Below are positions 1 to 6,014 of a stretch of DNA of 8,349 nucleotides, in pieces. The translations under genes and the position numbers were made by a program. The DNA is taken from the NCBI GenBank assembly GCA_016215145.1, contig JACRLA010000333.1, positions 1 through 8,349 on the forward strand. The letters are read 5' to 3'. This stretch comes from Chloroflexota bacterium. Lineage in GTDB: Bacteria > Chloroflexota > Anaerolineae > Anaerolineales > VGOW01. The notes beneath the pieces were generated by a model. The model made no database searches and was not told the origin of the DNA. It worked only from the letters and a program-made list of their open reading frames with translations. Every line of letters starts with the position of its first letter. The first letter of the stretch is position 1.

Positions 1-186
1 GGAGTTGTCTATGCCCACGATGTTGATCCCGGCGCGGGCGATCTGTTGCAGCACGCGCCCACTGCCACAGCCGATCTCTAACACATCGCCGTTTGATTCT
101 TTGGCGAGCGCGACCCAAAAATCGAGATCGTCAGTGAAGTCGGCGTTTTCGAGATCGTAAAATTTTGCCAGCACATCGTAATTCAT
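1..186 (-). CDS. Class I SAM-dependent methyltransferase, N-terminal part
   Basis: This is the first 62 codons of a gene that continues beyond the left edge. It starts at the ATG read on the minus strand at 186. The protein opens MNYDVLAKFYDLENADF, and residues 36-47 read VLEIGCGSGRVL. That is the glycine-rich motif I of class I methyltransferases, which binds S-adenosylmethionine. The following GINIVGIDNS is the second strand, with the acidic residue that contacts the SAM ribose. The xxYDxLAxxYD opening is common in small cytosolic methyltransferases of the Methyltransf_11/25 type. The substrate cannot be told because the substrate-binding half is outside the window. There is no clear Shine-Dalgarno sequence before the ATG. 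The gene is divergent from the lipoprotein gene at 266, across a 79-nt gap holding a strong palindrome. The family call is secure; the target is unknown. Confidence 0.9.
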   Translation of the reverse strand, partial: MNYDVLAKFYDLENADFTDDLDFWVALAKESNGDVLEIGCGSGRVLQQIARAGINIVGIDNS

Positions 187-194
187 GCGGCGAG

Positions 195-246
195 TTTACC
201 ATAAAGACACCGAGTGTCTTGAAGACACTCGGTGTCTTACGGTAAA
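195..246. repeat. Long inverted repeat between divergent genes
   Basis: Two perfect 17-nt arms, AAGACACCGAGTGTCTT at 204-220 and its reverse complement at 222-238, are separated by one G. Beyond them TTTACC (195-200) pairs with GGTAAA (241-246), leaving a small 3/2-nt internal loop. The whole 52-nt stretch can therefore form one near-continuous hairpin. It fills most of the gap between the methyltransferase and lipoprotein starts. Its core is related to the palindrome at 7337-7369 inside the GH2 gene. It could be a palindromic repeat element, an operator or a transcript hairpin; the sequence alone does not decide. Confidence 0.9.
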
Positions 247-248
247 AT
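219..248 (+). promoter_or_regulatory. Possible promoter of the lipoprotein gene, overlapping the palindrome
   Basis: TTGAAG at 219-224 and TAAAAT at 243-248 are separated by 18 nt. They resemble sigma-70 -35 (4/6) and -10 (5/6) boxes. The -35 candidate is the centre of the 204-238 palindrome, so any protein or structure using the palindrome would affect promoter access. Transcription would start close to the ribosome binding site at 254-260, giving a very short leader. This is a weak, pattern-only call. Confidence 0.3.
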
Positions 249-265
249 TAGTTAAGGAGAACGCC

Positions 266-913
266 ATGAAAAAAATTCTTTCCCCTCTATTGATGATGAC
301 GATTGCCACACTTGCTTGCTCGGTGCAATTAACCAACCCGACTCTTGCCCCGTCGCCGATGCCGGATGTGATGCCGCCGACTGAAGTGATCAACGCGGTC
401 ACTGCCACGCCCGCGTCAACGCAGTTGCAGCGCCCGACGCTGCCCCCACGCCCCACGCTTCCGCCGCCCACGACGGCGTCACCTTCGGTGACGGCGACTG
501 CTTCGGGTCCGCGCACAGTCAAAATTTTTTTAATTGCGCAAGATGACAACGGCAAATCGGGAAAGAAGATCGGTTGCAACGATAGCGTGGTGGGCGTGAA
601 CGTGGCGATCCAACCGACGGTGGGCGTGCTGCGCGCGGCGTACGAGTCTTTGCTGGCGCAGAAGAGTCAGTTCTATGGACAGTCAGGACTCACTAATGCG
701 TTGTATCAATCGAAGTTAGAAGTGGACGGCGTGAATCTTAAAGACGATAAAGCGATTGTGGCGCTCAAAGGCACGTTGACGTTGAGCGGCGCGTGCGATA
801 ACCCGCGCGTGGAAGCGCAGTTGATCGAGACGGGGAAACAGTTTGATAACGTGAAGGATGTCGAAGTGTCGATCAACGGCAAGCCGTTGAAAGATGTGTT
901 GAGTGGGAAATAA
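266..913 (+). CDS. Secreted lipoprotein with a GerMN-like domain
   Basis: I chose the ATG at 266 (215 aa) over an in-frame ATG at 185. AAGGAGA at 254-260 sits about 5 nt before it, and only from here does a signal peptide begin the protein. MKKILSPLLMMTIATLAC is a basic n-region, hydrophobic core and lipobox-like TLAC, predicting lipidation at Cys18 and anchoring outside the membrane. Residues 19-84 are a Pro/Thr/Ser/Ala-rich linker (PTLPPRPTLPPP, TASPSVTATAS) of the kind common in surface lipoproteins. Residues 85-215 look like a GerMN (sporulation/germination) fold: a VKIFLIA strand, a VGVLRAAYESLLAQ helix, a VALKGTLTLSGACDNPR strand and turn, and a VEVSINGKPL terminal strand. GerMN domains occur in many non-sporulating bacteria and their ligand is unclear. 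The gene converges on the MFS gene, with stop codons 2 nt apart and no visible terminator. Lipoprotein: confident. GerMN: fairly confident. Confidence 0.8.
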   Translation: MKKILSPLLMMTIATLACSVQLTNPTLAPSPMPDVMPPTEVINAVTATPASTQLQRPTLPPRPTLPPPTTASPSVTATASGPRTVKIFLIAQDDNGKSGKKIGCNDSVVGVNVAIQPTVGVLRAAYESLLAQKSQFYGQSGLTNALYQSKLEVDGVNLKDDKAIVALKGTLTLSGACDNPRVEAQLIETGKQFDNVKDVEVSINGKPLKDVLSGK

Positions 914-915
914 TT

Positions 916-2154
916 TTAAATAGATCGCTTCGCCCACATCGTGGCGATCCAAACTGAGATGGTGGAAATGATGACGGCGACTGCGGCGGCGGCAAACGCC
1001 AGCGAATAACTTTGACTCTGATCGAAAAGCCAACCGGCTAACCACGGGAAGACCGCCGCGCCCGCACCGAAGGCTGACCCCATTGCGCCGTTCACCGCGC
1101 CCATTGCCTCACCCGGAAACATATCGCTGGCGATTGCCGTCATCAACGATGAACGTGATCCTTCACCGAGTCCCATCATAATAGCGTAGATGATCAACCA
1201 CAGTGATTGATCGGGGTGATGTAAATTGTTGATCACCCCGATAGCGATCAACAAACAGATCGATCCGATTGTATAAGTGAGCGGTCTGCCGATTCGATCT
1301 GACAACGCCCCAAACAAAATATATGCCACCGCCGTGACCGCCCCCGCAAACCCGACCATCTGCGCGGCGTAATGTCCATCGAACCCGGCATCTACCACGG
1401 CGGCGATCTGATGCACGGTCAACATTCGGAGGGGACCGATGGAGCCAAGTCCGGCGACGATCAAAATCCAAAAAGCGGGCGTGCGGATCGTTTCGCTCAT
1501 CGTCCAATCGCCGCGCAAGGACGTGATGTGTTTCGAGATCGCATGTGGATCGCCATCGGGGTGTAAGCCGAGTTGCTCAGGAGATCGCCGCAAGAAGATC
1601 AAAATGAAGGGCAGGGTGATCAGCGAGAGAATCGCTAGCGCGACATAAGCCACGCGCCAACTTGTGGTGGTGATCGTAAATTCAACGGCGGGCGTCAATA
1701 CTAATGTCCCCACGCCCGTTCCGGCAAAGGCGATGCCAATGGCGATGCCGCGATATTTGCGAAACCATTTTGAGATCAACGCGCCCTGCGGGCCCAAACC
1801 CAAAATGGTGATGCCGAGTCCGGCGATGACTCCGTAGGCGATCATGATCTGCCACTCGCTGGTGATCCAACTGCTTAAGATCAAGCCTGCCGCCAAAATA
1901 ATTGTGCCAACCCCGAAGGTTCTGCGCGCGCCCCATTTATCCAGCGCCATGCCTGTCGGTGTGGAGAAGATGGCGAAGACGATCATGCTGACCGAAAAGA
2001 TCAACGATGTGCTTGCCCTTGCCCAGCCAAATTCTTTAATGAGCGCGACGAAGAAAACCGAAAACGACAGCCGGATGCCGAAGACGATGGCGAGACTCAG
2101 GCAACAGACGGCGATGATGATCCAGCCGTAAAAAAGATTCTTGATTTTCGACAA
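916..2154 (-). CDS. MFS transporter, OFA / monocarboxylate-type
   Basis: This 412-aa integral membrane protein has about 12 predicted helices, the usual MFS size. DKWGARR at residues 72-78 is the loop 2-3 signature, and GALSDRIGRP at 282-291 is its second-half counterpart (motif A). A large central loop around residues 188-220, with SPEQLGLHPDGDPHA, is typical of the oxalate/formate antiporter (OFA) and monocarboxylate branch, so a small organic anion is a reasonable guess. The substrate is not proven. Translation appears to start at TTG (2154). This start keeps helix 1 (YGWIIIAVCCLSLAIVFGI); the next ATG would remove it. The TTG follows the stop codon of the GGDEF-like gene by a single base, and no strong ribosome site precedes it, so translational coupling is likely. 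A perfect 11-bp inverted repeat lies inside codons 305-315, in the loop after helix 9. Confidence 0.88.
   Translation of the reverse strand: MSKIKNLFYGWIIIAVCCLSLAIVFGIRLSFSVFFVALIKEFGWARASTSLIFSVSMIVFAIFSTPTGMALDKWGARRTFGVGTIILAAGLILSSWITSEWQIMIAYGVIAGLGITILGLGPQGALISKWFRKYRGIAIGIAFAGTGVGTLVLTPAVEFTITTTSWRVAYVALAILSLITLPFILIFLRRSPEQLGLHPDGDPHAISKHITSLRGDWTMSETIRTPAFWILIVAGLGSIGPLRMLTVHQIAAVVDAGFDGHYAAQMVGFAGAVTAVAYILFGALSDRIGRPLTYTIGSICLLIAIGVINNLHHPDQSLWLIIYAIMMGLGEGSRSSLMTAIASDMFPGEAMGAVNGAMGSAFGAGAAVFPWLAGWLFDQSQSYSLAFAAAAVAVIISTISVWIATMWAKRSI
1210..1242. repeat. Perfect 11-bp inverted repeat inside the MFS gene
   Basis: ATCGGGGTGAT at 1210-1220 is repeated inverted as ATCACCCCGAT at 1232-1242, with an 11-nt spacer. 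The total span is 33 nt, exactly 11 codons, and it begins on a codon boundary. It encodes IGVINNLHHPD, just after helix 9. I estimate under 0.1 such matches by chance over the window. It may belong to the same class as the palindromes in the GH2 gene. The peptide does not look foreign, however, so it may also be ordinary coding sequence. Confidence 0.6.
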
Positions 2155-2155
2155 T

Positions 2156-2662
2156 TTATTTTTCGAGATCGTTGAAGTTCACAACACTGTGCGCGCCCCG
2201 GCGTTGGGCTTCGGCTAAGGCGATGTTGGCTTGTTCGAGGAGATTTATTTCGGAGAGTTCGCGCCCACCCGCGTGAGAGGCAACGCCAATGCACGCGCTC
2301 ATGTCCAGAAGTTGAGTATGCGAGTCCATTGGATGTAAGATTTTTATTCGATGAGCCAAGCGTGAGGCGATGACTAACCCGCCGTCGGCGGGCGTGGCGG
2401 GAGCGATGATGAGATAGCCGCCGTCGTAATGTCCGGGAGCATCCGAAGCGCGCAAGTTGGTGTTAAGAAGATCGGAGACCATCAGATGCGCTTTGCGTAA
2501 TAGCGCGTCGTCGAGTAGCGCGGCAACGTGCAGCGCAAGACGCAAGATCGTCAAGGGTGAGGGGTAACGCAGCGAGCGGGTGATCTCGTGACTGAGTAAA
2601 ATTTCGATCATGGATCGGGTGAACAAACCCGTTTCGTGATTGATGCCTTCTTCGCTGGACAT
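2156..2662 (-). CDS. Stand-alone degenerate GGDEF domain (likely inactive)
   Basis: This 168-aa protein is about one GGDEF domain long, with no sensor, transmembrane or PAS segment. The fold landmarks are in order. HETGLFTRSMIEILLSHE (9-26) matches the D-x-LTGLxNR opening. SPLTILRLAL (35-44) is the first core strand. LRASD (70-74) precedes the active-site hairpin, YDGGYLII (79-86) is that hairpin, MSACIGVA (121-128) is the SIGVA strand, and LLEQANIALAEAQRRG (141-156) is the ADxALYxAK helix. At the signature, GG[DE]EF is replaced by DGGYL. The metal-binding acid and the catalytic Glu are therefore gone, and diguanylate cyclase activity is not expected. The inhibitory-site motif RxxD (R71, D74) is kept, so it could still bind c-di-GMP as a receptor. 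The start is ATG at 2662. TATGAT on the minus strand (2679-2674) lies so close that the transcript may be nearly leaderless. The MFS gene follows after 1 nt, implying a shared operon. Confidence 0.8.
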   Translation of the reverse strand: MSSEEGINHETGLFTRSMIEILLSHEITRSLRYPSPLTILRLALHVAALLDDALLRKAHLMVSDLLNTNLRASDAPGHYDGGYLIIAPATPADGGLVIASRLAHRIKILHPMDSHTQLLDMSACIGVASHAGGRELSEINLLEQANIALAEAQRRGAHSVVNFNDLEK

Positions 2663-2711
2663 GCGGGGAATATATCATAGCTGCCCTTCGGCGACTAACA
2701 CGCGTGATCCA

Positions 2712-2731
2712 AAACCCGCGCAGGCGGGTTT
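2712..2731. repeat. Short palindrome with an AAACCCGC core
   Basis: AAACCCGC (2712-2719) and GCGGGTTT (2724-2731) form an 8-bp stem with a GCAG loop. It lies in the gap between the divergent GGDEF-like and histidine kinase genes. The same 8-nt arms occur inside the larger perfect palindrome at 7420-7452, which suggests a shared repeat family. No T-run follows on either strand, so a simple intrinsic terminator is unlikely. Confidence 0.7.
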
Positions 2732-2798
2732 CGCCTTGTGTTGCCGCGACTTCAATCGCTTGAGCGACTTTGCAACAGTTCATGCTACGATAATTGTC

Positions 2799-2827
2799 TT
2801 GTCTCTGAGTCGTATATGTTCTACAAT
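2799..2827 (+). promoter_or_regulatory. Sigma-70-like promoter for the sensor kinase operon
   Basis: TTGTCT at 2799-2804 (4/6 to TTGACA) and TACAAT at 2822-2827 (5/6 to TATAAT) are separated by the ideal 17 nt. The predicted start near 2833-2835 would leave a leader of about 25 nt before the ATG at 2859. No good Shine-Dalgarno sequence is visible in that leader. The position and spacing make this the best promoter in the window. Confidence 0.55.
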
Positions 2828-2858
2828 GAAGTCATCCCCTTTCTGAAATAATTTAACT

Positions 2859-5114
2859 ATGACAAAATATTTTCAGCGACTCTGGCTTACCCTCGAACCG
2901 TTTCTTGGCCTGCTTGTGTTTGTGATTCTAGTGGCATATACCATCGCGCTTTTAGTCCAAACCCCCTATTCCGGTTTTCATTGGGATTCGTCTGACAAAG
3001 AAGTACGAGCGATCTATGTGCCAAGTGCCGCTACGCTTGAAGTAGGTGATCGTGTGGCGAAGATCGGTCCTATCAACATGACTGACTATGATGCCGATCT
3101 ACGGATGACTTTATTTGACAATGTGAAGATCGGGGAGTTTGTGCCGATCATAGTGATGCGCGGTGGTCAACCGATTACCGTGAATTGGAAATTTCCTGGC
3201 TATTCCAGCGATGAGTTTTGGGGGCGGATGAGCAATCAATGGTGGTTAGCCTATCCCTTTTGGATCGCTGGCATTCTTGGATTGTGGTTCTTGCGTCCCA
3301 AAGATTCTGGCTGGCGATTATTTATTCTCTTCAACTTCTTGACAGCGATCTGGCTTATTGCGAGTAGTGTCTCGCGGTCACACACTTGGTACAGCGCGAT
3401 CACGTTGCGATCCACTATATGGTTATATGTCCCGGTCAGTTGGCATCTTCATTGGGAATTGCCGCGCCCGTTGAGACAATTTCCTAAAGGTGTGTGGTGG
3501 GCGTTGTACGCGGTTGCCGCGTTGCTGGCTGTAGCAGAATGGTTCAGGATGGTGCCAATCAACGCCTACACGTTCGGTCTTTTGTCGGCATTCGCCGGTA
3601 GCGCGTTATTGTTCACCATTCACTTTATCTTCCGCCGAGATGAACGTCGTAATCTTTTTCCGATTTTTGTTGCCGTGTTGTTTGTCTTCGGAATACTTAT
3701 CGTCACAAGCAGCATGTACATCGCCACTCCCGCACCCACATTCCTTTTGATGTTGCTTACCATGCCCCTCTTGCCCATCGCTTACTTTTGGGCGGTGTAT
3801 CGCCGCAGGTTTAGCACACGCGAGTTGCGATCCAACGATGTCTTCATCACTTTTATATTTCTGGGAGCACTCGGTGCCTTTGTTTTATTTGCTCTCTCTT
3901 TTCTAAAGCCGTATCTGGATTCGTCCGGGGTGAACATTGTTGTTGCCGTTGGGTTATCTCTACTCGTTGCGTTAATTGTCATAACAGGATTTGCGCCTTT
4001 CAAGCGTTTCATTGAGCGCCGTGTTTTGGGCATCACGTTGCCAAAACAGGAACTTATCGAATCGTTTTCGGCGCGGATTACTACCGGGTTTGAATTGAAA
4101 ACGCTGGTTGCATTGTTGACCGACGAAATCCTTCCCAGTCTATTGATCCGTCAATCTGCTTTGATCGAAATAAACGGCGGCACAATGACTGTCATCTACG
4201 CTCAAAATGTGGATGCACAACAGTTGCCAAGATACAGTGATCTTCCCGTGTTGTTAGAGGGCGCAGGTCGTTATCATCCTTCTACTGAAAATAGATCGCT
4301 CCCGTTTGGATGGGCGCATCTTGTTCTCCCCTTGTCGGTTGAGCAAAAACCGATGGGCGTTTGGTTGTTAGGACGGCATGACCCGGACGATTATTACAGC
4401 CTGCAGGAGATCAAAGTTCTTCAATCACTTGCTCATCAAACGGCGATGGCATTGACTAACATCACTCAAGCCGAGCAATTGCGCGCTATGTATCGCGCTA
4501 ATAGCGCGCGCGAAGAACAAGACCGCCTCAACTTGGCTCATGAATTACACGATGACGTCTTGAATGAGGTCGCGCTGACCTTCTCTGCGCTGTTGCGCGA
4601 CGCCTCACCCGAAGCATTGAGCGAAGGCTCTAACCAGGTCACGCGGCGCATCCGTCACATCATCAAAGGCTTGCGCCCGCCGATTCTGGATCAAGGGTTG
4701 TACTATGCCCTCACTGCGCTGCCGACGGATATGGAAGAGCGACACACGGATTGCCCGGAGATCGTCGCCGAACTTTCCACCGACGGCGCGCATTACGACC
4801 CGGCGATGGAATTAGATTTCTATCGCATCGCTCAGCAAGCGTGCGAAAACGCGATCTATCACGCCCAACCTACCTTGATTCGAATCGGCGGCGAGTTGAC
4901 CCACGATAAAATTCTTGTCACCATTGAAGACAATGGCGTGGGCTTCCCCGCAGGCGAGTCGCTTGACCTGAGCGGTTTGTTGGCGAAGGCGCATTACGGT
5001 GTGGCGAGCATGATCGAACGTGCCGAGACTCATCAAGGGTCTTTGAAGATCGATTCGATGGCAGGCAAAGGGACGATGATTACGTTAAAGTGGGCGCATA
5101 ATGGAATGAGTTAG
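2859..5114 (+). CDS. ComP-like membrane sensor histidine kinase (HisKA_3 / NarL-type)
   Basis: This 751-aa protein autophosphorylates on His and should pass phosphate to a LuxR/NarL-type response regulator. TM1 is at about 14-34. An extracytoplasmic segment (35-125) contains VGDRVAKIG and a following strand pattern like a PDZ domain. Then comes a large multi-pass region (about 128-380), giving the overall layout of Bacillus ComP. A cytoplasmic GAF-like region spans about 395-540. LAHELHDDVLNEV (559-571) is the HisKA_3 box, with phosphoacceptor His564. RIRHIIKGLRPPILDQGL (597-614) is the usual follow-on. The HATPase has an N-box (CENAIYHA, Asn674), DNGVGF (691-696) and a final GKGTMITL. All catalytic features look intact. 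There is no obvious ribosome site, and the ATG at 2859 is the only sensible start before TM1. The small membrane gene follows after 13 nt. No response regulator lies in the window, so the partner is elsewhere. The ligand is unknown. Confidence 0.9.
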   Translation: MTKYFQRLWLTLEPFLGLLVFVILVAYTIALLVQTPYSGFHWDSSDKEVRAIYVPSAATLEVGDRVAKIGPINMTDYDADLRMTLFDNVKIGEFVPIIVMRGGQPITVNWKFPGYSSDEFWGRMSNQWWLAYPFWIAGILGLWFLRPKDSGWRLFILFNFLTAIWLIASSVSRSHTWYSAITLRSTIWLYVPVSWHLHWELPRPLRQFPKGVWWALYAVAALLAVAEWFRMVPINAYTFGLLSAFAGSALLFTIHFIFRRDERRNLFPIFVAVLFVFGILIVTSSMYIATPAPTFLLMLLTMPLLPIAYFWAVYRRRFSTRELRSNDVFITFIFLGALGAFVLFALSFLKPYLDSSGVNIVVAVGLSLLVALIVITGFAPFKRFIERRVLGITLPKQELIESFSARITTGFELKTLVALLTDEILPSLLIRQSALIEINGGTMTVIYAQNVDAQQLPRYSDLPVLLEGAGRYHPSTENRSLPFGWAHLVLPLSVEQKPMGVWLLGRHDPDDYYSLQEIKVLQSLAHQTAMALTNITQAEQLRAMYRANSAREEQDRLNLAHELHDDVLNEVALTFSALLRDASPEALSEGSNQVTRRIRHIIKGLRPPILDQGLYYALTALPTDMEERHTDCPEIVAELSTDGAHYDPAMELDFYRIAQQACENAIYHAQPTLIRIGGELTHDKILVTIEDNGVGFPAGESLDLSGLLAKAHYGVASMIERAETHQGSLKIDSMAGKGTMITLKWAHNGMS

Positions 5115-5127
5115 AAGAGGACGCATC

Positions 5128-5544
5128 ATGTCTATTTGGAATTTAGAAATGACGATGGCGCGGCGCGTGCTGATATTGAGCGCGGTTGCCGTGTGGGGCG
5201 GTTTGATCTTGGTGGTGACACGTCATCCAATGTGGAGCGCGTTTGGCGTGGAAGTGATTCTGTGGGGATCGCTCTACGCCGCGCTTGCCATATTTGCCCG
5301 CCGCCGCGCCCAATCGTGGAGCCGCAAAGCGGATACGGAACTGTGGCGCGCCCGCGAAAAAAATCTGCTGGGCAATTTTTTGTGGATGGCGATCATTTTT
5401 TCTATTGTGTGCGTCATCTTGGGGCTGGCACTGGCGTTGCTGCTCGGTGAAAAAAATTTAGGGATACAAGGTCATGGTTGGGGGATTGCGGCGCAAGCCG
5501 TTTTTATTTTTGTGATCAACTTGATTCACACTCAAATGCTCTGA
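5128..5544 (+). CDS. Small four-helix membrane protein, kinase partner candidate
   Basis: I do not recognise this 138-aa family. AGAGG at 5116-5120 sits 7 nt before the ATG at 5128, a good ribosome site. Hydrophobic segments are predicted at about residues 13-31, 38-57, 84-107 and 115-134. Between the second and third lies a basic, Arg-rich cytoplasmic-looking loop (ARRRAQSWSRKADTELWRAREKN). No catalytic motif is visible. It begins 13 nt after the kinase stop codon, with no promoter or terminator between, so the two are almost certainly co-transcribed. A regulatory or accessory role to the kinase is plausible but is inference from position only. The coding call is well supported by codon use, ribosome site and membrane topology. 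Confidence 0.8.
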   Translation: MSIWNLEMTMARRVLILSAVAVWGGLILVVTRHPMWSAFGVEVILWGSLYAALAIFARRRAQSWSRKADTELWRAREKNLLGNFLWMAIIFSIVCVILGLALALLLGEKNLGIQGHGWGIAAQAVFIFVINLIHTQML

Positions 5545-5549
5545 CGTGA

Positions 5550-6014
5550 CAATTGTAATATGATCTGGGTGACAAACGATAGTCACTGCCTGATCAGATC
5601 AGTGCTATTACAGAGTTGTACCTGTTCTTTACCAACGCGCGCGTTTCGACGTAAGCACTCCAGAGAGAGGGAGTGTCCACCACGGGTCTGTGATCATCCG
5701 TCAACTGGCAGGGCGGTTCAGTATGATACAGATAACCGGGTCACCGAGAACGCGCGTTGCATACCGTTTACCGCGTCCCCGATATTTGGCACATTAAGGT
5801 GTTGAGTCGGCAGGTTCGTCGGAGAGCCACCACAGTCGCGCTCAGAGCAGGTTGATGAGCGTGGGACACTTCCTAGACGAAGAGGCTAAGCAGCTAAACT
5901 GCAATCTCCAAACGAACACGTACACACGCCGTGCCACTGCCGTTACAATTGAATAGAGACGTGGTAAACGTTCCCTGAACGGGTCTGATGAGAGAGTCAG
6001 ACCCGTTCTATTTT
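5550..6014 (+). ncRNA. Candidate large structured RNA, class unknown
   Basis: No convincing protein is encoded between 5545 and 6007. The stretch is rich in potential helices. CAATTGTAA (5550-5558) pairs with TTACAATTG (5943-5951), a possible closing helix around about 385 nt. CAACGCGCG (5633-5641) pairs with CGCGCGTTG (5751-5759) and encloses a domain of hairpins: CGT-TTCG-ACG (5642-5651), CACTCC/GGAGTG (5656-5661/5670-5675) and CTGT-G-ATCAT with ATGATACAG (5688-5697/5723-5731). Further hairpins are at 5837-5844/5856-5863 and 5890-5893/5899-5902. The stretch ends in a 12-bp intrinsic terminator. A weak promoter (TTGTGA 5510-5515, TCAAAT 5533-5538, 17-nt spacer) overlaps the end of the upstream gene. 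By my rough count about 0.4 perfect 9-bp pairs are expected by chance in this length, so the two seen are suggestive, not proof. I found no RNase P, tmRNA, SRP, 6S, T-box or cobalamin signature. It could instead be a long 3' UTR. Confidence 0.45.
5977..6014 (+). terminator. Strong intrinsic (Rho-independent) terminator
   Basis: GAACGGGTCTGA (5977-5988) pairs perfectly with TCAGACCCGTTC (5997-6008), giving a 12-bp stem with an 8-nt loop (TGAGAGAG). TATTTT follows directly. On the minus strand no T-run follows, so it acts on plus-strand transcripts: the candidate RNA, or the kinase operon if that reads through. The 3' edge overlaps the stop codon of the convergent minus-strand gene at 6008-6010. 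Confidence 0.85.

Noticed and set aside
185..265. Extended start for the lipoprotein gene at ATG 185
   Set aside because: The extra 27 residues come from translating the palindrome and would bury the signal peptide. The ATG at 266 has a good ribosome site.
716..1045. Minus-strand open frame of 109 codons across the lipoprotein and MFS ends
   Set aside because: It overlaps two well-supported genes in another frame and has no recognisable domain or ribosome site.
2378..2392. CCCGCCG-T-CGGCGGG palindrome in the GGDEF-like gene
   Set aside because: The 7-bp GC-rich arms are short enough for chance in this sequence, and the encoded TPADGG turn fits the normal GGDEF loop. No insertion is evident.
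4494..4508. CGCGCTA-A-TAGCGCG palindrome in the kinase linker
   Set aside because: It is short, lies in Ala/Arg codon-rich coiled linker sequence, and shares no core with the other palindromes.
5560..5805. 81-codon open frame on the plus strand
   Set aside because: The product is rich in Cys, Ser and Arg with no domain-like pattern and no ribosome site. It lies across the predicted RNA helices.
5639..5831. TTTCGACG near 5645 and a GGTTCG...CCACCA string near 5814-5831, suggesting a tmRNA or tRNA-like end
   Set aside because: The bases around GGTTCG cannot form a 5-bp T-stem, no acceptor stem closes it, and no tag sequence ending in an Ala-Ala-stop is found. The matches look accidental.
5855..5956. 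33-codon open frame beginning ATGAGCGTGGGACAC
   Set aside because: It has a weak AGG site only 3 nt upstream, no recognisable product, and overlaps hairpins of the candidate RNA. It is possible but unsupported.
5985..5992. CTGATGAG in the terminator loop, resembling the hammerhead ribozyme core
   Set aside because: The required GAAA after stem II, a third stem and a cleavable UH site are missing. The motif is explained by the terminator hairpin.
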